In this document: piece by piece, positions 18,601 through 27,311 of the stretch
How positions within the stretch are numbered: position 1 is the stretch's first letter
How the letters are laid out: each line of letters opens with the position of its first letter
Source: Bacteroidota bacterium
GTDB taxonomy: Bacteria > Bacteroidota > Bacteroidia > Chitinophagales > Chitinophagaceae
Length of the DNA: 64,000 nucleotides
Assembly (NCBI GenBank): GCA_018268105.1
Contig: JAFDXG010000040.1
Span: 1 to 64,000 of the forward strand
Direction: 5' to 3'
The notes under the pieces: model-generated
What the model was told of the DNA's origin: nothing
The model's database searches: none
The model's input: only the letters and a program-made list of their open reading frames with translations
Position numbers and translations under genes: made by a program

Positions 18601-19935
18601 TATGGTGGTTGTATTGATTCGGCATCTCACCAGGTAAACGTATACAACCCCAATACCGCTACAAAAATTAATTATACTGTACCGCCTTTTGCCTGCAACC
18701 AGTTAGCCGTTGACTTTAATATATCGACACCGCCGGCCACCGATTTTAAATTTTTGTATGGTGATGGGAAAATAGACTCGTCGGGCCAGAAATCATTACA
18801 GCATACTTATGATTATCCTAATTCCTATATTCCTTATGTATTTTTGCAGGATGCTACCGGATGCCAGGTATATGTTGCAGGTTCAACTTCAATAAACATA
18901 CGTGGAGCAGTACCCGTATTTAATATAGACCAGCGCAAATTCTGCGATTCAGGAACAATATATCTTACTAACTATACCCTCTCAAACGACAATCCTATCC
19001 AGTCATCTGTATGGAATTTTGGTGATGGAAATTCATCAACTGATGTTAATCCTGCACCTCATTCTTTTTCACAACCAGGGCTCTATCCCGTATCACTTAC
19101 AGTTACCTCAAAAAGCAATTGTGTATCCACATTTAATGACACTGTACGTGTTTTGCGTACTCCTGTTCCGGTGATCAATATGAATGCAATAACTTGTGTT
19201 AGCCGTATACTCAATTTTAACGGAACATTGGTACAACCAGATACTGCCATCACCTGGAACTGGAATTTTGGTGATGGCAGAACATCAATCAACCAGAACA
19301 ATGCAATCACTTATGAAAAGACAGGAAATTATTTGGTAACTCTTACGGCTGCCAACAGTCTTGGTTGCAAAAGATCAGATTCGCTCTCGTTATCAGTTGC
19401 ACCTTTACCAGTAATAACAACACAAAATGTGACCATCCCTGTTGGCGGACAAACACCCATACCGGTATCATATAGCAGCGGGGTTCAAACTTACTCCTGG
19501 TCTCCTCCAAATGGATTGAGTTGTATAAATTGTCCTGTTCCTTTAGCAAATCCTCAACAAACTACTACTTACACAATAAATGTAGCAGACAGTAACACTT
19601 GCACCAGCAGTGCCAACATAACGGTTACCGTACTTTGCACTGCAGAAAACTATTTTGTGCCCAATACATTCTCACCAAACGGAGATGGCGCTAACGATGT
19701 ATTCTACCCTCGCGGAAGAGGTTTGGCAAGTGTGCAGTCCATGCGTGTGTATAACAGGTGGGGGCAAATGGTATTTTCGAGAAGAAACTTTACTGCTAAT
19801 AACTCATCTATGGGCTGGGATGGCAAAATAGGTGGCAGCCCTGCTTTGCCCGATGTGTATGTATATGTTATGGAATTTGTGTGTGAAAACTCCCAGGTTG
19901 TAACTCTTAAAGGAAATGTAACATTAATAAGATAA
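15613..19935 (+). CDS. Giant PKD-repeat surface protein with T9SS type-B (gliding motility) C-terminal domain
   Basis: A 1440-residue secreted adhesin-like protein. The signal peptide (RRLFYTVVVLLVGSSAFAQ) is followed by about fifteen PKD-like Ig modules, recognised by repeated WDFGDG, WNFGDG or WDLGN motifs each followed by a tyrosine-containing strand (HxY, YNVTL, YTVKL). After an Ig-like segment around YSWSPPNGLSCINC comes the terminal sorting domain: NYFVPNTFSPNGDGANDVF, then RVYNRWGQMVF, WDGK and PDVYVYVMEF. That domain routes cargo through the type IX secretion system. There is no in-frame ATG at the start; TTG at 15613 is the only plausible start between the upstream stop and the signal peptide. 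The PorP/SprF gene follows directly, the usual pairing for type-B cargo. Confidence 0.9.
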   Translation: MIRRLFYTVVVLLVGSSAFAQAPVADFSGSVLSGCAPLGVSFKDLSTGDPKYWDWDFGNGQLSNLQNPGVTFSQPGTYTVKLVVRNSNGANGITKDAYITVYPSPIVSLTADATTACIPAAINFTGNASTSGGTITSYTWDFGDSSTSTVQNPQHIYTKTGYYNVSFSATSSNGCVGRTSRYRYIRMVAGIEANFTSTPPAQCTAPFNVTFKNESSGPGTLTYQWDFGNGNTSTDKNPVNIYNANGNFQVKLTTTSSYGCVSTIDSTIPVSTYATAMNIPDSACVNQQVVFQNASAPGAVFTLWDFGDGTQSTQLSPVKTYSGVNNYTVKLVSKYADCADSVTKVIRIVKPVADFTATNNIGCGAPLMVNFQNITSNTTNWKWDFGDGSTSTLQNPSHEYQKPGNYNVTLTITTATGCEATITKAGFVSITPATIGINNLQQGGCKSLIVNPTAIVTSPDGIASYSWDWGDGSPIVTGTATPPPHTYSTVGNYTLILTITTNGGCVQQVPRIIRVGEAPTPVDFSATPLSVSCSSDSVRFTANTPTANEWFWNFGDGDTSNLQNPVHVFQDTGKITVTLIAANNGCKAPPVVKTDFITIPSPVAKFGITIDCNNRLKVSFSDSSLIDAKLGPAFYEWDFGDGQTFSGQNPGLHTYTTPGEYNVTLKVNIGNCTSTKITKLYLNPIVRNFTVSKNMVCLNEQLLITALEDSVNVASYHWTIGGSSFNRDKTLDTLFATPGPQLISLTITDKYNCTDTSSQTIIVSQPVAMFTRNPAGICLNNSVTYTDQSTANAGITEWRWDFGDGNTQTYSTPPFSHQYSQTGTFYTKLTIKDNAGCTAEYINPGPVLVTSPKANFGTTNTRFCPGPQLTLNDSSTGVGLKYFWDLGNSQTSTNVNPSTVYTAGVYTVKLVITDTAGCMDSLTRTNYIDVKQPVAAFNIEDTASVCGLLETKFFAKGQDYESFYWDFGDSTQSTLATPKHFYDTYGSYTAKLFVTGYGGCIDSASHQVNVYNPNTATKINYTVPPFACNQLAVDFNISTPPATDFKFLYGDGKIDSSGQKSLQHTYDYPNSYIPYVFLQDATGCQVYVAGSTSINIRGAVPVFNIDQRKFCDSGTIYLTNYTLSNDNPIQSSVWNFGDGNSSTDVNPAPHSFSQPGLYPVSLTVTSKSNCVSTFNDTVRVLRTPVPVINMNAITCVSRILNFNGTLVQPDTAITWNWNFGDGRTSINQNNAITYEKTGNYLVTLTAANSLGCKRSDSLSLSVAPLPVITTQNVTIPVGGQTPIPVSYSSGVQTYSWSPPNGLSCINCPVPLANPQQTTTYTINVADSNTCTSSANITVTVLCTAENYFVPNTFSPNGDGANDVFYPRGRGLASVQSMRVYNRWGQMVFSRRNFTANNSSMGWDGKIGGSPALPDVYVYVMEFVCENSQVVTLKGNVTLIR

Positions 19936-19944
19936 GTGGTAAAT

Positions 19945-20997
19945 ATGGAAAATACATTCAAAATATTTCGAATTACTTTTATCAAGTTACTTCAATATAG
20001 TATTTCCGGTGCAATCTTACTTTTCGCGAAAAACATCTATGCGCAGGATCTTCATTTCTCCCAGTTTTACGAGGCACCCCTTATACGCAATCCTGCCCTT
20101 GCCGGTTTGTTTGACGGAGATGTTAACGTACAACTGGTATATCGCAATCAATGGGCAAGTGTTACCACGCCTTACCAAACGGGTTCTTTAAACGGACAAT
20201 ACAAATTTGCAATAGGTAAAGGAGACGATTTTTTCACAGCAGGACTGCAGGTGCTTTGGGACCGGGCAGGTACTGTTGCATTAAATACCACTCATCTTTT
20301 ACCTGTAGTTAACTATCACAAATCACTTAATGCCGACAAAAACAGGTACCTGTCACTGGGTTTTATTGGCGGGTGGATATCTAGGCGACTCGACAGGTCA
20401 AAGGTTACAACCAACAGCCAGTATGATGGATTTGAATATAATGGCTCATTGCCCGACGGAGAAACATTTACTGCTAATTATTCTTATTTCGATGCCGGAG
20501 TGGGTATGAGCTATAACTCCTCTATCGGAGAAAATAAAGACAACAATTTTTTTATAGGGGCTGCTTATCATCATTTCAATAAACCGGTTAACGGATTTTA
20601 TAAACAACTGCAGCATTTACCACGATGGGTAGGATCTGTGGGAGTACGCACTACACTCGGAGAAATGTCTTTTATTACTATCAATGCCGATGTTAATATT
20701 CAGGGTCCCTATCGCGAGTACATTGCAGGTGCCATGTTTTCACGCAAAATTGATGATCCTGAAAATCCCCGGTACCTATTGCATTTGGGTGGATATTTAC
20801 GATGGAATGATGCCATTATTCCGGTTGTTAAGCTTGATTATAAGCCCTTTTCACTTGCATTTAGTTACGATATGAATATCTCTGCACTTCGAACAGCCAG
20901 TCAGGGCAGAGGCGGTTTTGAGATTTCAATGGCGTATACCGGATTCCTGAATAATGATAACAGTACAAAATATGTATTAAGATGTCCCCGGTTTTAA
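19945..20997 (+). CDS. PorP/SprF family outer-membrane protein of the type IX secretion system
   Basis: An outer-membrane beta-barrel that assists secretion or surface attachment of type-B T9SS cargo. After a signal peptide ending near KNIYAQ the protein opens with DLHFSQFYEAPLIRNPALAG, the hallmark of the family. It has alternating barrel strands and ends in an aromatic (RCPRF). An in-frame GTG at 19936 precedes the ATG at 19945; the ATG is preferred, leaving 9 nt after the stop of the PKD gene. The gene pair is one transcription unit. This is a cargo-linked SprF/PorP copy; the core T9SS genes are not in the window. Confidence 0.9.
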   Translation: MENTFKIFRITFIKLLQYSISGAILLFAKNIYAQDLHFSQFYEAPLIRNPALAGLFDGDVNVQLVYRNQWASVTTPYQTGSLNGQYKFAIGKGDDFFTAGLQVLWDRAGTVALNTTHLLPVVNYHKSLNADKNRYLSLGFIGGWISRRLDRSKVTTNSQYDGFEYNGSLPDGETFTANYSYFDAGVGMSYNSSIGENKDNNFFIGAAYHHFNKPVNGFYKQLQHLPRWVGSVGVRTTLGEMSFITINADVNIQGPYREYIAGAMFSRKIDDPENPRYLLHLGGYLRWNDAIIPVVKLDYKPFSLAFSYDMNISALRTASQGRGGFEISMAYTGFLNNDNSTKYVLRCPRF

Positions 20998-21119
20998 GGT
21001 ACAATTTCCAAAGCTATTTTTTGTCATAATCATTTAATTATCATTTATAAATGCATCCTTAATACTGTGGTGCATAAATTTTACGTTTCACTTATTGGAT
21101 AAAATATTAATTTTATAGA

Positions 21120-21467
21120 GTGAAAATTTTTACACTGACATTTTTACTGGGTGCATTATTGCATTTTACCGGCTTTAGCCAGGAAAAGTTTCCTGTACCG
21201 GTAAAGGATGAAGTCAATGTAAAAATTGTAAAGTTTTATCCTAACCCCGCAACGACAAGCATTACTTTCGAGTTTATAAAAGGAACCGCAAAAAATTTTG
21301 ACCTCCAGATTTATGATTTTCTTGGTAAAAAGGTTATGGAAATAAAAAATCCAACGGTTACCAATCCTGTTAATCTTAATGATTTCAATAGAGGTGTTTA
21401 TATTTTTCAGCTTCGCGACAACAACGGAAAAATTATAGAAGCCGGCAAGTTCCAGGTGTCTAAATAA
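21120..21467 (+). CDS. Minimal exported protein made of little more than a T9SS type-A sorting domain
   Basis: Only 115 residues: a signal peptide (MKIFTLTFLLGALLHFTGFSQ), a linker of about 15 residues, then a complete type-A CTD. The CTD opens with KFYPNPATTSITFEF, followed by LQIYDFLGKKVMEI and LNDFNRGVYIFQL, ending GKFQVSK. Normally this domain is the tail of a much larger secreted protein. Here there is no cargo. The start is GTG at 21120, with no in-frame ATG upstream of the signal peptide. It lies 122 nt after the PorP/SprF gene. It could be a real small surface protein, or a remnant of a larger gene, though the intact signal peptide argues against decay. Confidence 0.8.
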   Translation: MKIFTLTFLLGALLHFTGFSQEKFPVPVKDEVNVKIVKFYPNPATTSITFEFIKGTAKNFDLQIYDFLGKKVMEIKNPTVTNPVNLNDFNRGVYIFQLRDNNGKIIEAGKFQVSK

Positions 21468-21543
21468 TGTTCTATTGCCGATTATCATATTCTTCTCAAA
21501 TTATTTATTAGAAAATACTTTATTGCAGAAAATTGTTTAGGTC

Positions 21544-21735
21544 ATGCTTACCTTTTTGCTTTGGTTAATAGTATTTGCTCTATGTGCTCCGCTGGCTATT
21601 CTTGCATTGATATTCTATCCAATTGTATGGCTTATCCTGCTTCCATTCTGAATTTTTGGTATTGCAGTAGAGGGTGTGCTATCATTGATTAAAGCTGTTT
21701 TTTTACTTCCTTCCCGCCTGCTTAAAAGAATATAG
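21544..21735 (+). pseudogene. Small membrane-protein gene interrupted by one in-frame TGA
   Basis: From the ATG at 21544 a hydrophobic reading frame runs 35 codons (LTFLLWLIVFALCAPLAIL, ending VWLILLPF). It meets TGA at 21649-21651 and then continues in the same frame for 27 more codons (IFGIAVEGVLSLIKAVFLLP, then SRLLKRI) to TAG. The two halves read as one small protein of about 63 residues. The TGA would be CGA (Arg) with one C-to-T change. I recall similar small proteins in related genomes with Arg at this place, but cannot check here. It is most simply a recent nonsense mutation; a sequencing error is possible. Confidence 0.6.
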
Positions 21736-21810
21736 TTATCAGGATAAGTTATTTTTTAATGCAAAAAAAATATGCTGCATTCTCTTTATCCCCTTCTTTT
21801 TCAGTTTCCT

Positions 21811-21818
21811 TACCTTTG
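21811..21818 (+). promoter_or_regulatory. Bacteroidota -7 promoter element of secA
   Basis: TACCTTTG is a full match to TAnnTTTG, 102 bp upstream of the secA start codon, implying a leader of about 95 nt. I see no clear -33 element and no strong leader structure. Confidence 0.55.
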
Positions 21819-21920
21819 TCGTCCTTCTGCCATTATGGCTGCGGATAAAACCTGCATCATATTTGACAGAATAAACAATACAAACATCAGATAACTACAT
21901 TTATATAATACATTCTCAAC

Positions 21921-24900
21921 ATGTTGCAATTCATTTCCAGGGTCTTTGGAGGGAACAAATCAGAAAAAGATATAAAACTTATTAACCCACTTGTACAAAA
22001 GATTAATACTCATTTTGATTCTTACAAAGGACTTACCAATGATGAGCTTAGGGGTAAGACTTCTGAATTTAAAGCCCGTATTAAACAGCATATAGCAGAA
22101 ACAGATAAAGAAATTCTTGAACTTAAAACAAAAGCAGAGTCGCTCCCATTTAATGAAATTGTACAAAAGGATGAAATTTATCAGCAGGTTGACAAACTTG
22201 GGAAGAAACGAAACGAAAAAATAGAAGAAGCACTTAATGATATTTTACCGGAAGCTTTTGCAGTAGTAAAAGAAACGGCAAGGCGTTTTGCTAATTATGC
22301 AGAGCTTGAAGCTACTGCTACCGATCTAGACAGGGAATTAAGCATAAAGAAGTCTAATGTTATCATCAACGGAGATAAAGTTATCTATCGTAATAAGTGG
22401 ATTGCGGGAGGGAATGAAATTACCTGGAATATGGTACATTATGATGTGCAATTGATAGGCGGTATAGTGCTGCACCAGGGTAAGATTGCCGAAATGGCTA
22501 CCGGTGAAGGTAAAACGCTTGTATCAACATTGCCGGCATATCTAAATGCACTTGCAGATGAAGGGGTGCATATTGTTACTGTAAATGATTATCTCGCCAA
22601 ACGTGACTCTGAGTGGAATGGACCAATATATGAGTTTTTGGGACTTACAGTAGATTGCATTGACCGCCATTATCCCAACAGTACTGAAAGGCGCAACGCA
22701 TACCATGCCAGCATCACATACGGAACCAATAATGAATTTGGCTTTGATTATCTGCGCGACAATATGGTGCACAATCCCAATGAAATGGTGCAGCGTAAAC
22801 ATCATTTTGCAATGGTGGATGAAGTAGATAGTGTATTGATTGATGATGCACGTACTCCACTAATCATTTCAGGGCCGGTATCCAAGGGAGGTGACGACCA
22901 GCAATATATGCAACTGAAGCCCCGTGTAAGTCAACTGGTAGAAGCTCAAAAACAGGTGGTAAACAAATCGCTTAACGAAGCAAAAAAATTAATAGCAGAA
23001 GGTAAGGACGATCCTAAAGAAGGCGGGTTATCATTAATACGTGCATTTCGCGGGCTTCCCAAAACTACTGCGCTGATTAAGTATCTGAGTGAACCTGGCA
23101 TCCGGGTAAAATTACAAAAAGCAGAGAGTTTTTATTTGGCTGAACAGGAAAAGCAGATGCATATTGTTGATGATGAATTATACTTTCATATTGATGAAAA
23201 AAACAACCAGGTTGAACTTACCGACAAAGGTCTGCAATACATTACCCGTGGCGGAGAAGATCCAAACTTTTTCGTATTACCCGATCTAAGCATCCTGTTG
23301 TCTGATATTGAAAAAAGCGACGACAATACTGAAACAAAGCTCCGCAGAAAAGAAGAAGTTTTAAATGAATACGGGCAAAAAGCTGATCGTATCCACACTG
23401 TGCAGCAATTGCTGAAAGCGTATGCTTTATTTGAAAAAGATGTAGAATACATCGTCATAGAAGGACAGGTAAAAATAGTAGATGAGCAAACAGGCCGTAT
23501 CATGGAAGGCAGGCGATACAGCGATGGCCTGCACCAGGCGATTGAAGCAAAGGAGAATGTAAAAGTGGAAGCGGCAACCCAAACTTATGCTACCGTTACT
23601 TTACAGAACTTCTTCCGTATGTATCACAAACTTTCGGGTATGACAGGTACTGCAGAAACGGAAGCGGGTGAATTTTGGAGTATTTATAAATTAGACGTTG
23701 TTTCTATTCCCACCAATATTTCTGTAATAAGAAAAGACCAGCAGGACCTGGTATATAAAACCAAACGTGAGAAATATAAAGCCGTAATTGAAGAAGTTGA
23801 AAAATTGCGCAATATCGGCAGACCGACATTGGTGGGTACCACTTCTGTAGAAGTAAGTGAATTGCTCAGCAAAATGCTGCAGGCAAGAAAGATTCCCCAT
23901 AATGTACTGAACGCTAAACAACATGCCCGTGAAGCACAGGTAGTACAGGAAGCCGGACTGAGTGGAGCCGTTACAATCGCCACCAATATGGCAGGTCGTG
24001 GTACTGATATAAAATTAGGACCCGGCGTAAAAGAAGCCGGCGGATTGGCGATAATTGGCACAGAAAGGCATGAATCAAGACGTGTAGACCGGCAATTAAG
24101 GGGTCGTTCGGGAAGACAGGGAGATCCCGGCTCATCACAGTTCTATGTGTCGCTGGAAGATGATCTTATGCGCATGTTTGGTAGTGAACGCATTGCTTCG
24201 CTGATGGACAGGATGGGATATAAAGAAGGTGAAGTGATACAACACAGTATGATCTCCAAAAGCATTGAAAGGGCACAAAAGAAAGTGGAAGAAAACAATT
24301 TCGGTATTCGTAAAAGGCTGCTTGAATATGATGATGTAATGAACAAGCAACGTAATGTAATTTATACCAAACGGGAACACGCTTTATTTGGCGACAGGCT
24401 TGCACTTGATCTCGATAATGCGTTTTATAATGTAGCAGAAGGATTAATTATATCTTTCAGGGAGCAGGATGATTACGAAGGGTTCAAACTTGCAGCCATC
24501 ATAAATTTCGGAATTGATACGTCAATATCCCACGAAGAGTTTACCAAAGACGATATCAATACGGTGGCAGATAAATTATATACGGAAGCGTCTTCACGCT
24601 ACCAGGTACGTAAAGAGGGTATATGTAAACAAGCTATGCCGGTGTTTCAGAATATTAAGCTGATGCAGGGCAATCATATTGAAAATGTGGTAGTACCTTT
24701 CTCAGATGGGAAAAAAGGTATACAGGTACTTGCTAACATGAAAAAGACCCTGGACTCGCAGGGATTGGAATTGGCCAGTGCTCTTGAACGCACAATTACA
24801 CTTGCCGTAATTGATGATGCATGGAAAGAACATCTGCGGGCTATGGATGATCTTAAACACAGTGTGCAAACGGCGGTGTACGAACAGAAAGACCCCCTGG

Positions 24901-25247
24901 TGATATATAAAACCACTGCTTTTGAATTGTTCAGAAATATGGATGGCGAAGTAAACCGTGATATTGTTTCATTTCTCAGCCATTCAGCTATACCCGTAGA
25001 GCAGAATGCAGGGCAGATACGTGAGGGAAGGGAACAGAAGACTGACATGAGCAGGATGAAATCCAACAAAAATGAAATAGATGCGAAGGGTCAGGATTAT
25101 GCTGCTAATGAAAATGATTATTTTGATCCTTCAGACGGCCCGATTAAACAGGAACCTGTTAAGGTTGGTCCAAAAATTGGCAGAAATGATCCCTGCCCTT
25201 GTGGTAGTGGAAAGAAGTATAAACAGTGTCATGGACGGGAAGTTTAA
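21921..25247 (+). CDS. secA: Preprotein translocase ATPase SecA
   Basis: The motor that drives unfolded preproteins through SecYEG. The protein has 1108 residues, longer than the roughly 900 of E. coli, as is usual in Bacteroidota owing to insertions around residues 60-120 and 330-420. Motifs include the Walker A MATGEGKTLVS, DEVDSVLIDDARTPL (Walker B/DEAD), the GTDIKLG and RQLRGRSGRQGDPG helicase motifs. The C-terminal zinc-binding SecB/phospholipid site CPCGSGKKYKQCHG is present. The start ATG lies downstream of a TAnnTTTG promoter, and a terminator follows the stop codon. It is transcribed alone. Confidence 0.97.
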   Translation: MLQFISRVFGGNKSEKDIKLINPLVQKINTHFDSYKGLTNDELRGKTSEFKARIKQHIAETDKEILELKTKAESLPFNEIVQKDEIYQQVDKLGKKRNEKIEEALNDILPEAFAVVKETARRFANYAELEATATDLDRELSIKKSNVIINGDKVIYRNKWIAGGNEITWNMVHYDVQLIGGIVLHQGKIAEMATGEGKTLVSTLPAYLNALADEGVHIVTVNDYLAKRDSEWNGPIYEFLGLTVDCIDRHYPNSTERRNAYHASITYGTNNEFGFDYLRDNMVHNPNEMVQRKHHFAMVDEVDSVLIDDARTPLIISGPVSKGGDDQQYMQLKPRVSQLVEAQKQVVNKSLNEAKKLIAEGKDDPKEGGLSLIRAFRGLPKTTALIKYLSEPGIRVKLQKAESFYLAEQEKQMHIVDDELYFHIDEKNNQVELTDKGLQYITRGGEDPNFFVLPDLSILLSDIEKSDDNTETKLRRKEEVLNEYGQKADRIHTVQQLLKAYALFEKDVEYIVIEGQVKIVDEQTGRIMEGRRYSDGLHQAIEAKENVKVEAATQTYATVTLQNFFRMYHKLSGMTGTAETEAGEFWSIYKLDVVSIPTNISVIRKDQQDLVYKTKREKYKAVIEEVEKLRNIGRPTLVGTTSVEVSELLSKMLQARKIPHNVLNAKQHAREAQVVQEAGLSGAVTIATNMAGRGTDIKLGPGVKEAGGLAIIGTERHESRRVDRQLRGRSGRQGDPGSSQFYVSLEDDLMRMFGSERIASLMDRMGYKEGEVIQHSMISKSIERAQKKVEENNFGIRKRLLEYDDVMNKQRNVIYTKREHALFGDRLALDLDNAFYNVAEGLIISFREQDDYEGFKLAAIINFGIDTSISHEEFTKDDINTVADKLYTEASSRYQVRKEGICKQAMPVFQNIKLMQGNHIENVVVPFSDGKKGIQVLANMKKTLDSQGLELASALERTITLAVIDDAWKEHLRAMDDLKHSVQTAVYEQKDPLVIYKTTAFELFRNMDGEVNRDIVSFLSHSAIPVEQNAGQIREGREQKTDMSRMKSNKNEIDAKGQDYAANENDYFDPSDGPIKQEPVKVGPKIGRNDPCPCGSGKKYKQCHGREV

Positions 25248-25267
25248 TTCACTTTTCTAAAAATAAT

Positions 25268-25313
25268 AATCCGGAACCTAATTCGAAATTCGACAATGGT
25301 TTCGGATTTTTTT
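25268..25313 (+). terminator. Intrinsic terminator after secA
   Basis: AATCCGGAACC (25268-25278) pairs with GGTTTCGGATT (25298-25308) over 11 bp with one G-U, followed by a run of T. It lies about 20 nt after the secA stop and just before deoC. Confidence 0.85.
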
Positions 25314-25328
25314 ATAAGAATAAAGTTT

Positions 25329-25997
25329 ATGAAAATTGAAAAATATATAGATCATACTCTGCTTAAATCCACTACAACATTAGAAGAGGTAAACCGGCTA
25401 TGCACCGAAGCAATCCGTTTTAATTTTGCTGCTGTATGTATCCCCCCTTTATATGTAAAAATTGCAAAAAATCTTTTGGAGAAGACTGACATAAAAACAG
25501 CAACTGTAATTGGTTTTCCTCTTGGATATTCTGCAATAGAATCGAAAGTGGCGGAAATTGTGCTTGCCCTAGTAGATGGTGTTGATGAACTTGATATGGT
25601 AGCAAATATTACAGCAATCAAGAATGGGGACTGGTCATTCATTGCTAATGAAATTAATACTATACTTCCGATCGTAAGAAACAAAGAAAAATGTATTAAG
25701 GTAATTATTGAAACCGGTGTGCTATCAGATGAAGAAATCATAAAATGCTGCGAGTTGTATGGCGCCGCCGGAGTTGATTTTTTAAAAACTTCTACCGGAT
25801 TTGCTCAAAAAGGGGTGTCCGTTGAAGCAGTAAAATTAATTCGAAAATATTTACCGGCATCTGTCGGGATTAAAGCGTCAGGCGGAATTAAAAACTATTC
25901 GTTCGCACTTGAATTGATAGCTGCAGGAGCAAACAGGCTGGGTACCAGTAGCGGAGTAGAAATAATAATGGAACAGACAAAATCGGCAATGGCTTAA
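25329..25997 (+). CDS. deoC: Deoxyribose-phosphate aldolase
   Basis: Cleaves 2-deoxyribose 5-phosphate to glyceraldehyde 3-phosphate and acetaldehyde in deoxynucleoside salvage. A TIM-barrel class I aldolase of 222 residues. Visible motifs are IDHTLLKST at the start, VDELDMV, the KVIIETG strand with one active-site Lys nearby, the Schiff-base Lys in FLKTSTGF, and KASGGIK near the end. An in-frame ATG at 25296 overlaps the secA terminator, so the ATG at 25329, which starts directly at MKIEKYIDHTLLKS, is chosen. A SPOR-domain gene follows 67 nt downstream. Confidence 0.95.
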   Translation: MKIEKYIDHTLLKSTTTLEEVNRLCTEAIRFNFAAVCIPPLYVKIAKNLLEKTDIKTATVIGFPLGYSAIESKVAEIVLALVDGVDELDMVANITAIKNGDWSFIANEINTILPIVRNKEKCIKVIIETGVLSDEEIIKCCELYGAAGVDFLKTSTGFAQKGVSVEAVKLIRKYLPASVGIKASGGIKNYSFALELIAAGANRLGTSSGVEIIMEQTKSAMA

Positions 25998-26064
25998 TTT
26001 TGACATTTTAACAGTTCAGAATATACATCCTTAAAGCGGATCATCTATTTTTATAATCGATACT

Positions 26065-26508
26065 ATGAAAAGAATATTCTTAATTGCAATTTTTTCGGTA
26101 AGCCTTGTGTTTGCAAAAGCACAGCTTTCAGACAATAACCTGGAGAATATCCGGGTTATTAAAGATGTGAGAATTGACAGCCTGCTGCAAAAGAACAAGG
26201 ATATGAATGAAGTGATTTATTTAAATACACTTAAAAACATACAGGGTTACCGACTCCAGGTAATTACAACCAATGACAGAAATAAGGCTATTGAAGTTAA
26301 GACACGATTATTAACTGATTTTCCAGGCGTAAAAACTTACCTGATCTATCACACCCCTTACTTTAAAATTCAAATGGGCAATTTCAGAGAAAGGGAAGAT
26401 GCGGAACAATTGATGAACCGGGTAAAGCAGGTTTACCCCACAGGTGTATTCATTGTTCCATCGCGCATTGAATTGAAACCTACTAAAGATGGTGAAATTA
26501 TATTATAA
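26065..26508 (+). CDS. Exported SPOR-domain protein
   Basis: A 147-residue protein with a signal peptide (KRIFLIAIFSVSLVFAKAQ) and a single C-terminal SPOR domain (about 68-140): GYRLQVITTNDRNKAIEVK, PYFKIQMGNFREREDAEQL and a final VYPTGVFIVPSRI. SPOR domains bind denuded peptidoglycan glycans at division or remodelling sites. With no other domain, it may be a periplasmic peptidoglycan-binding factor. It is the last plus-strand gene before a long minus-strand run and converges with the gene at 26552. Confidence 0.85.
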   Translation: MKRIFLIAIFSVSLVFAKAQLSDNNLENIRVIKDVRIDSLLQKNKDMNEVIYLNTLKNIQGYRLQVITTNDRNKAIEVKTRLLTDFPGVKTYLIYHTPYFKIQMGNFREREDAEQLMNRVKQVYPTGVFIVPSRIELKPTKDGEIIL

Positions 26509-26551
26509 CAGTAATCTCCGTAATGTAAAACTGTAACTGTAAATCAAATCC

Positions 26552-27223
26552 TCAATTTATCGAGTTAATCTCGGTATATCCTTCTGCAGATGATTTTTTT
26601 ACAACACCGAAAGATGGCGCATACCATTCTGTCATTTCCATTGACAACGGAATAGTGATAGGACCGGTTTGTAATTTAAGACTAAGTGTATAGGTAATTT
26701 TAAAACAATCCCAGTCGCCAGCCGGAGTAGTAACATGCTCCATTCCATTCACAGTTCGTTTCGATATAGACATCTGAAGGATTTGTTTTAATTCATTTTC
26801 ATCATTTTCTACACGGAAATAACCGTCTTTCAACTGATCACCTTTTTTTAAACTTAATGGATATTCCAAAAAAGCAAGTTTCATTTTCGAAGCTGGTGTC
26901 ATATATTGTTCTACCTGCTGTGCCGGCAAATAAAATCGCATGTCTACATTAATATGTTGCCCCAAACATTTAACTGAATAGTTATCTGTATTTAATAATT
27001 TTTGATTTACATCGAAAAGTTGAAAATTAATACTGGCATTACCCGATTTGTTCTTTACGGATTGGGGCAACACGGTAAATATAATAGTGCCATCCTGCAT
27101 TCCTCTTGCATTATAATGAAACCATTCCATTTTTTGGGATTCAAAAAAATAAGAAGCACATTGCTGGCATAGCGCTGCAGTATAAATTGCAGAAAATATT
27201 ATCACAGCCACTATCTTCTTCAT
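26552..27223 (-). CDS. Exported DUF3108/TapB-like protein
   Basis: A 223-residue protein with a signal peptide (MKKIVAVIIFSAIYTAALC), then a beta-rich body. The N-terminal half carries a CQQCASYFFESQKMEW opening; the C-terminal half reads NGMEHVTTPAGDWDCFKITY and MEMTEWYAPSFGVVKKSSAEGY. That second pattern is the recurring core of DUF3108/TapB-like proteins common in Bacteroidota. The function is unknown. The Cys at about 19-20 might form a lipobox (TAALC), so it may be lipid-anchored. It is separate from the neighbouring trio by about 90 nt, and both are on the minus strand. Confidence 0.65.
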   Translation of the reverse strand: MKKIVAVIIFSAIYTAALCQQCASYFFESQKMEWFHYNARGMQDGTIIFTVLPQSVKNKSGNASINFQLFDVNQKLLNTDNYSVKCLGQHINVDMRFYLPAQQVEQYMTPASKMKLAFLEYPLSLKKGDQLKDGYFRVENDENELKQILQMSISKRTVNGMEHVTTPAGDWDCFKITYTLSLKLQTGPITIPLSMEMTEWYAPSFGVVKKSSAEGYTEINSIN

Positions 27224-27311
27224 ACCCTGAACGATAGATTAAACAAGAAAGATAATGAATATTGGATTAAGATGTAAAAGAGGATTGTTATAACCGGGAA
27301 TGTTGCAGTTT

